In this document: piece by piece, positions 22,035-24,406 of the stretch | How positions within the stretch are numbered: the first letter of the stretch is position 1 | How the letters are laid out: each line of letters starts with the position of its first letter | Virus record (IMG/VR): IMGVR_UViG_3300010412_000077 | Coordinates: 1 to 24,406 of that record | Length of the DNA: 24,406 nt | Strand: one strand, 5' to 3' | Source: a virus | Translations under genes and position numbers: made by a program | The notes under the pieces: generated by a model | Told to the model about the DNA's origin: nothing | The model's input: only the letters and a program-made list of their open reading frames with translations | The model's database searches: none

Positions 22035-22396
22035 CGCTGCGCTCCCAAGCTCTTGCGTGCGTGCAGGTCGCCCATCGATACATTGTCAGTAATTACCGCA
22101 ACAATGTCAGTATCGTTCAGGATTCTGTACTCCACGCCGTCTTCTCCGGTCACCATCAACCCGCCATACTTGGCATACATGACACGGTCTCCCGGGTCGG
22201 CAAATGGCTCTTTAAAATCAGTCCAAGCATCCGGTCCTACGGCCACCAGAACGCCCGCCACAGACGCCTGCTGATGCTTTTCCTTGATGGTGTCTGGGAT
22301 ATGAATCAATGAATCCTTGTTCTTTTCATCAATGATATCCGGCCTCACCAGTACCCTCTCCCCCTTCGGGGTTATCCCTGACAGATTCTTGCTCAT
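22031..22396 (-). CDS. Phage-encoded GroES-like co-chaperonin
   Basis: A 121-aa protein from ATG 22396 with GGAGAG 7 nt upstream. It shows the GroES (Cpn10) core: PKGERVLVRPD (residues 10-20), a mobile-loop region DSLIHIPDTIKEKHQQ (28-43), VAGVLVAVGPD, DPGDRVMYAKYGG and the closing YRILNDTDIVAVI. GroES caps the GroEL chamber; T4 gp31 and relatives replace it to fold large coat proteins. Position beside the scaffold suggests the same use for coat or another virion protein. The usual loop motif GGIVLP reads SLIHIP here. The start overlaps the upstream gene by 66-68 nt, with no better internal start. It has a short C-terminal extension beyond the GroES end. Confidence 0.92.
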   Translation of the reverse strand: MSKNLSGITPKGERVLVRPDIIDEKNKDSLIHIPDTIKEKHQQASVAGVLVAVGPDAWTDFKEPFADPGDRVMYAKYGGLMVTGEDGVEYRILNDTDIVAVITDNVSMGDLHARKSLGAQR

Positions 22397-22640
22397 CTTT
22401 GCTCTCCGGTGTTTCCAGTAAACTCATCTCTCCTGTCTTCAGGAACTCTGCAATTGTGTCCAGTTCTGCTTCTGCTCCCATAAGATAGGCTCGTTGCTCT
22501 TGCGTTTTGACAGGCTCGCCCCACAGGTATAGGTCTCCACGATTATGGTAGGCAGTGTCAAGCCTACGCTCAATCATGGTCCTGACAAACCGAGTGATCG
22601 GGGATTCCAGCCACTCTTCCATTGCTCGTTTATCCGCCAT
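22329..22640 (-). CDS. Small helical protein between portal and GroES-like gene
   Basis: A 103-aa protein from ATG 22640, overlapping the portal stop by 11 nt, and overlapping the GroES-like start by 68 nt. It is helical and charged (MADKRAMEEWLESPITRFVR, KTQEQRAYLMGAEAELDTIA), with a disordered acidic Gly/Glu tail (DNPEGGEGTGEAGYH) that is encoded in the overlapped part. Similar small proteins follow portals in many phages; the function is unknown. Coding is supported by operon spacing and by the coherent N-terminal helices. Confidence 0.75.
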   Translation of the reverse strand: MADKRAMEEWLESPITRFVRTMIERRLDTAYHNRGDLYLWGEPVKTQEQRAYLMGAEAELDTIAEFLKTGEMSLLETPESKDEQESVRDNPEGGEGTGEAGYH

Positions 22641-24406
22641 TTGATGGTCCTCTCTTTGCTGCTATCTCTTTCTGCGCCTCAATCTGCTCGCGCTTGACCG
22701 ACTGGTCCTCCATGGTTTCCATATGCTCAAGCACACGCTCCATGCCTTGCCGCTTGTCGGATACGGCCTTGAGCATCAATTCCATTCTCTGGATGTCCAT
22801 ATTGCCGCCCTCGGCCTTGGCCTTGGCCAGCAGGTAGAGCGTATTGGCCTCCATCTCGGCCAGCTGTCCTTGGGCAAGATGGGCCTTGATCTGTGTATTC
22901 ATGCGGTCATTGGCGATCCGATCCCGTGAATCCAGCGCCCGACGCTGCTCTTCGGCGATCTTGACTTCAATTTCCGGGTTGGGCTTGGGCGGGTATTTCA
23001 GGCTTCCGTCCGGATTTAATGGGAAGAGCTTGTCTACATCTGTGATGTCCATGGCCTCCAGCAGCTTCAGTTCCACCTGAACGGGGTCATAGCCGGGGAT
23101 CATGGTGGCCCGCTCTGCCACAAACATGTTTTTGCGGATATTGGTCTCTGCCATGATGGAATTGGGGTCTGCAGCAGGTCGGATCGACCCGTCATCTATC
23201 ATCTGGTAGTACTTTCTCAGGACGGTCAGGTCTTCGCCACCGGTACGGATCACATCCGATTCGGGCATGTATTTGCGGTTCAGGCGGTACAGGAGCCTGA
23301 ATTCCTCGCCCATGGACCGATACATGCGCTTGAAGATGCCCACAAAGACCTTCATGCCCTGTTCCATCATCTGCTGGGCGTTGTAGGCCGGGGTGTTCTG
23401 GCCCGGGTTGTCGCCGGTCATTATGTCGGTGACCGAGGAAATGCGCTCTCCGTAGGTCACCAGAAGGCCCAGAAGCTGGAAAAGGACGGGGGAGGGGGAG
23501 TTTACCGGGAGGGGGACAATCGATTCTTTGAGGGTGCCACCGGCCACATTGACCCGTTTCCACTCAAATGGCTGGAAGCGCATTGTACCACCCTGCATCC
23601 TCGCGCCACGACCAATGAACCCCGAATTACCATTTTGAAGCGTTCCTGAATCGATCAGCTGATTGATCAGGGTATTCACTGATTCGTTAATGGGTCCGAG
23701 CAATGCGCCCCAGCCAAGGTCATAAAAACCACCATCCGGCGAGGGAACAAATCCGTATTTAACGAAATGCTGTGTCGGGACGATCTCGGCAAAGCGCCCT
23801 GCTGAATCCCGTTCAATTCGCTCCCAGCGGGCAGCAATGCGTAGAACCTTGCCGGATGATTTATCGACGGTAACGATATACGGTTCAGGGTAATCGTCGT
23901 CGTCAAGGTCCAAAAAGCAGTGTTGCTCAAGAATCAGTCTTGGGCCTTCTCCGACGGGTGGTTCGAGCTTGGTGCGCTCGTCCGAATCCAGTGCCTCGGG
24001 GCGCTCGGCCTCGCCCAAATCCTGCTCAAGATAGTACTGTTTGCGCATGCGGGAGGTGACTTCCCGGTCCCAGATACGGAATCGGTGGGTCATTCTGTCC
24101 GCATCCGTCATGGAAGTGGTCCAGTAATTGATCACAAGGTCTTGGGGTAAAACCAGCTGGGCGCGGTTGTGGCCTGCAACGGGATCAAAAAAGGTCTTCT
24201 TGAAGCAGGTGCCGACAATGGACAGGCAGGTGGTCAGCTTGTCGTGTTCCTCTTCCCAGCCGAGGTCTTCATCCAGAACCTGATAGGACATGTGGGCAGA
24301 AATGCACTCTGCAGCCTTGCGCTTTGTGCCATCCGGGTCGGGGCCTCTGGCCTTGCAACGGACGATTTCCGGGGGTTTGATCAGGGCGGGATAGGCCCGG
24401 GAGGCG
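22630..24406 (-). CDS. Portal protein (N-terminus off the window)
   Basis: The frame stays open to the right edge, giving 592 codons to the stop at 22630; the first visible residues are ASRAYPALIKPPEIVRCKAR. An internal Met at 24291 is not the start. Recognisable are SYQVLDEDLGWEEEHDKL, LSIVGTCFKKTFFDPVAG, WRLEQHCFLDLDDDDYPEPY-type wing strands, GWGALLGPINESVNTLINQL with IDSGTLQNG, the channel region RVNVAGGTLKESIVPLP with SSVTDIMTGDNPGQNTPAYN, and a long Gln/Glu/Met-rich helical C-terminus (about residues 480-590). This is the P22-type 'long portal' pattern found in podoviruses. It forms the dodecameric DNA channel to which terminase and then gp4 bind. Confidence 0.93.
   Translation of the reverse strand, partial: ASRAYPALIKPPEIVRCKARGPDPDGTKRKAAECISAHMSYQVLDEDLGWEEEHDKLTTCLSIVGTCFKKTFFDPVAGHNRAQLVLPQDLVINYWTTSMTDADRMTHRFRIWDREVTSRMRKQYYLEQDLGEAERPEALDSDERTKLEPPVGEGPRLILEQHCFLDLDDDDYPEPYIVTVDKSSGKVLRIAARWERIERDSAGRFAEIVPTQHFVKYGFVPSPDGGFYDLGWGALLGPINESVNTLINQLIDSGTLQNGNSGFIGRGARMQGGTMRFQPFEWKRVNVAGGTLKESIVPLPVNSPSPVLFQLLGLLVTYGERISSVTDIMTGDNPGQNTPAYNAQQMMEQGMKVFVGIFKRMYRSMGEEFRLLYRLNRKYMPESDVIRTGGEDLTVLRKYYQMIDDGSIRPAADPNSIMAETNIRKNMFVAERATMIPGYDPVQVELKLLEAMDITDVDKLFPLNPDGSLKYPPKPNPEIEVKIAEEQRRALDSRDRIANDRMNTQIKAHLAQGQLAEMEANTLYLLAKAKAEGGNMDIQRMELMLKAVSDKRQGMERVLEHMETMEDQSVKREQIEAQKEIAAKRGPSNGG

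Noticed and set aside
22630-24291. Portal starting at the internal Met at 24291
   Set aside because: The frame remains open to the edge with portal-like sequence (AYPALI...) upstream, so the gene is simply cut by the window.

Overview
The window is a late, virion-morphogenesis segment of a double-stranded DNA tailed phage (free phage, prophage or metagenomic viral contig). Every convincing gene lies on the minus strand, so transcription runs from base 24406 towards base 1. Genes are packed with 1-4 nt overlaps (ATGA, TAATG, TAAATG junctions) or gaps of about 1-22 nt. The only larger gap is 65 bp behind the coat gene. I see no rRNA, tRNA, CRISPR array, insertion sequence, integrase, attachment site, replication or lysis gene. 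The P22-gp4-like and P22-gp10-like proteins together with a long-C-tail portal suggest a short-tailed (podovirus-like) phage. Good Shine-Dalgarno sites fit a Gram-negative, probably proteobacterial, host, but the host cannot be named from this segment.

Layout in order of transcription. Head module (24406-19244): portal (N-terminus off the window), a small helical protein, a phage GroES-like co-chaperonin, the scaffold, a small basic protein, a small beta-rich head protein, and the major capsid protein, followed by a UUCG-capped hairpin that looks like an intrinsic terminator. Accessory beta-rich module (19178-10509): ten genes between coat and gp4. They encode a LamG/ConA-like lectin fold, two small beta-rich virion-type proteins, a shortened sulfotransferase-like P-loop protein, an 86-aa unknown, a 742-aa protein resembling polysaccharide-acting RIFT/toroid proteins, a kelch-like propeller, a right-handed beta-helix, a fibre-type beta protein and a repeat protein built from TGA and YSDLSP motifs. 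Neck/tail module (10509-7115): gp4-like adaptor, gp10-like hub, a 'PHVHW' beta protein and a small beta protein. Ejection module (7118-1): a glycine-rich protein with a conserved C-terminal block, a coiled-coil protein, and a giant protein still open at the left edge.

The modules together encode a capsid with its own folding helper, a P22-type portal/neck, a varied set of probable glycan-binding or glycan-cutting exterior proteins, and three ejection proteins in the P22 gp7-gp20-gp16 position. The last of these has hydrophobic stretches and ADP-ribosyltransferase (ART-PolyVal-type) motifs, so it may be injected and modify a host target. The two most unusual things are this ART signature, which appears split by roughly 450 residues, and the 8.7-kb accessory block between coat and gp4.
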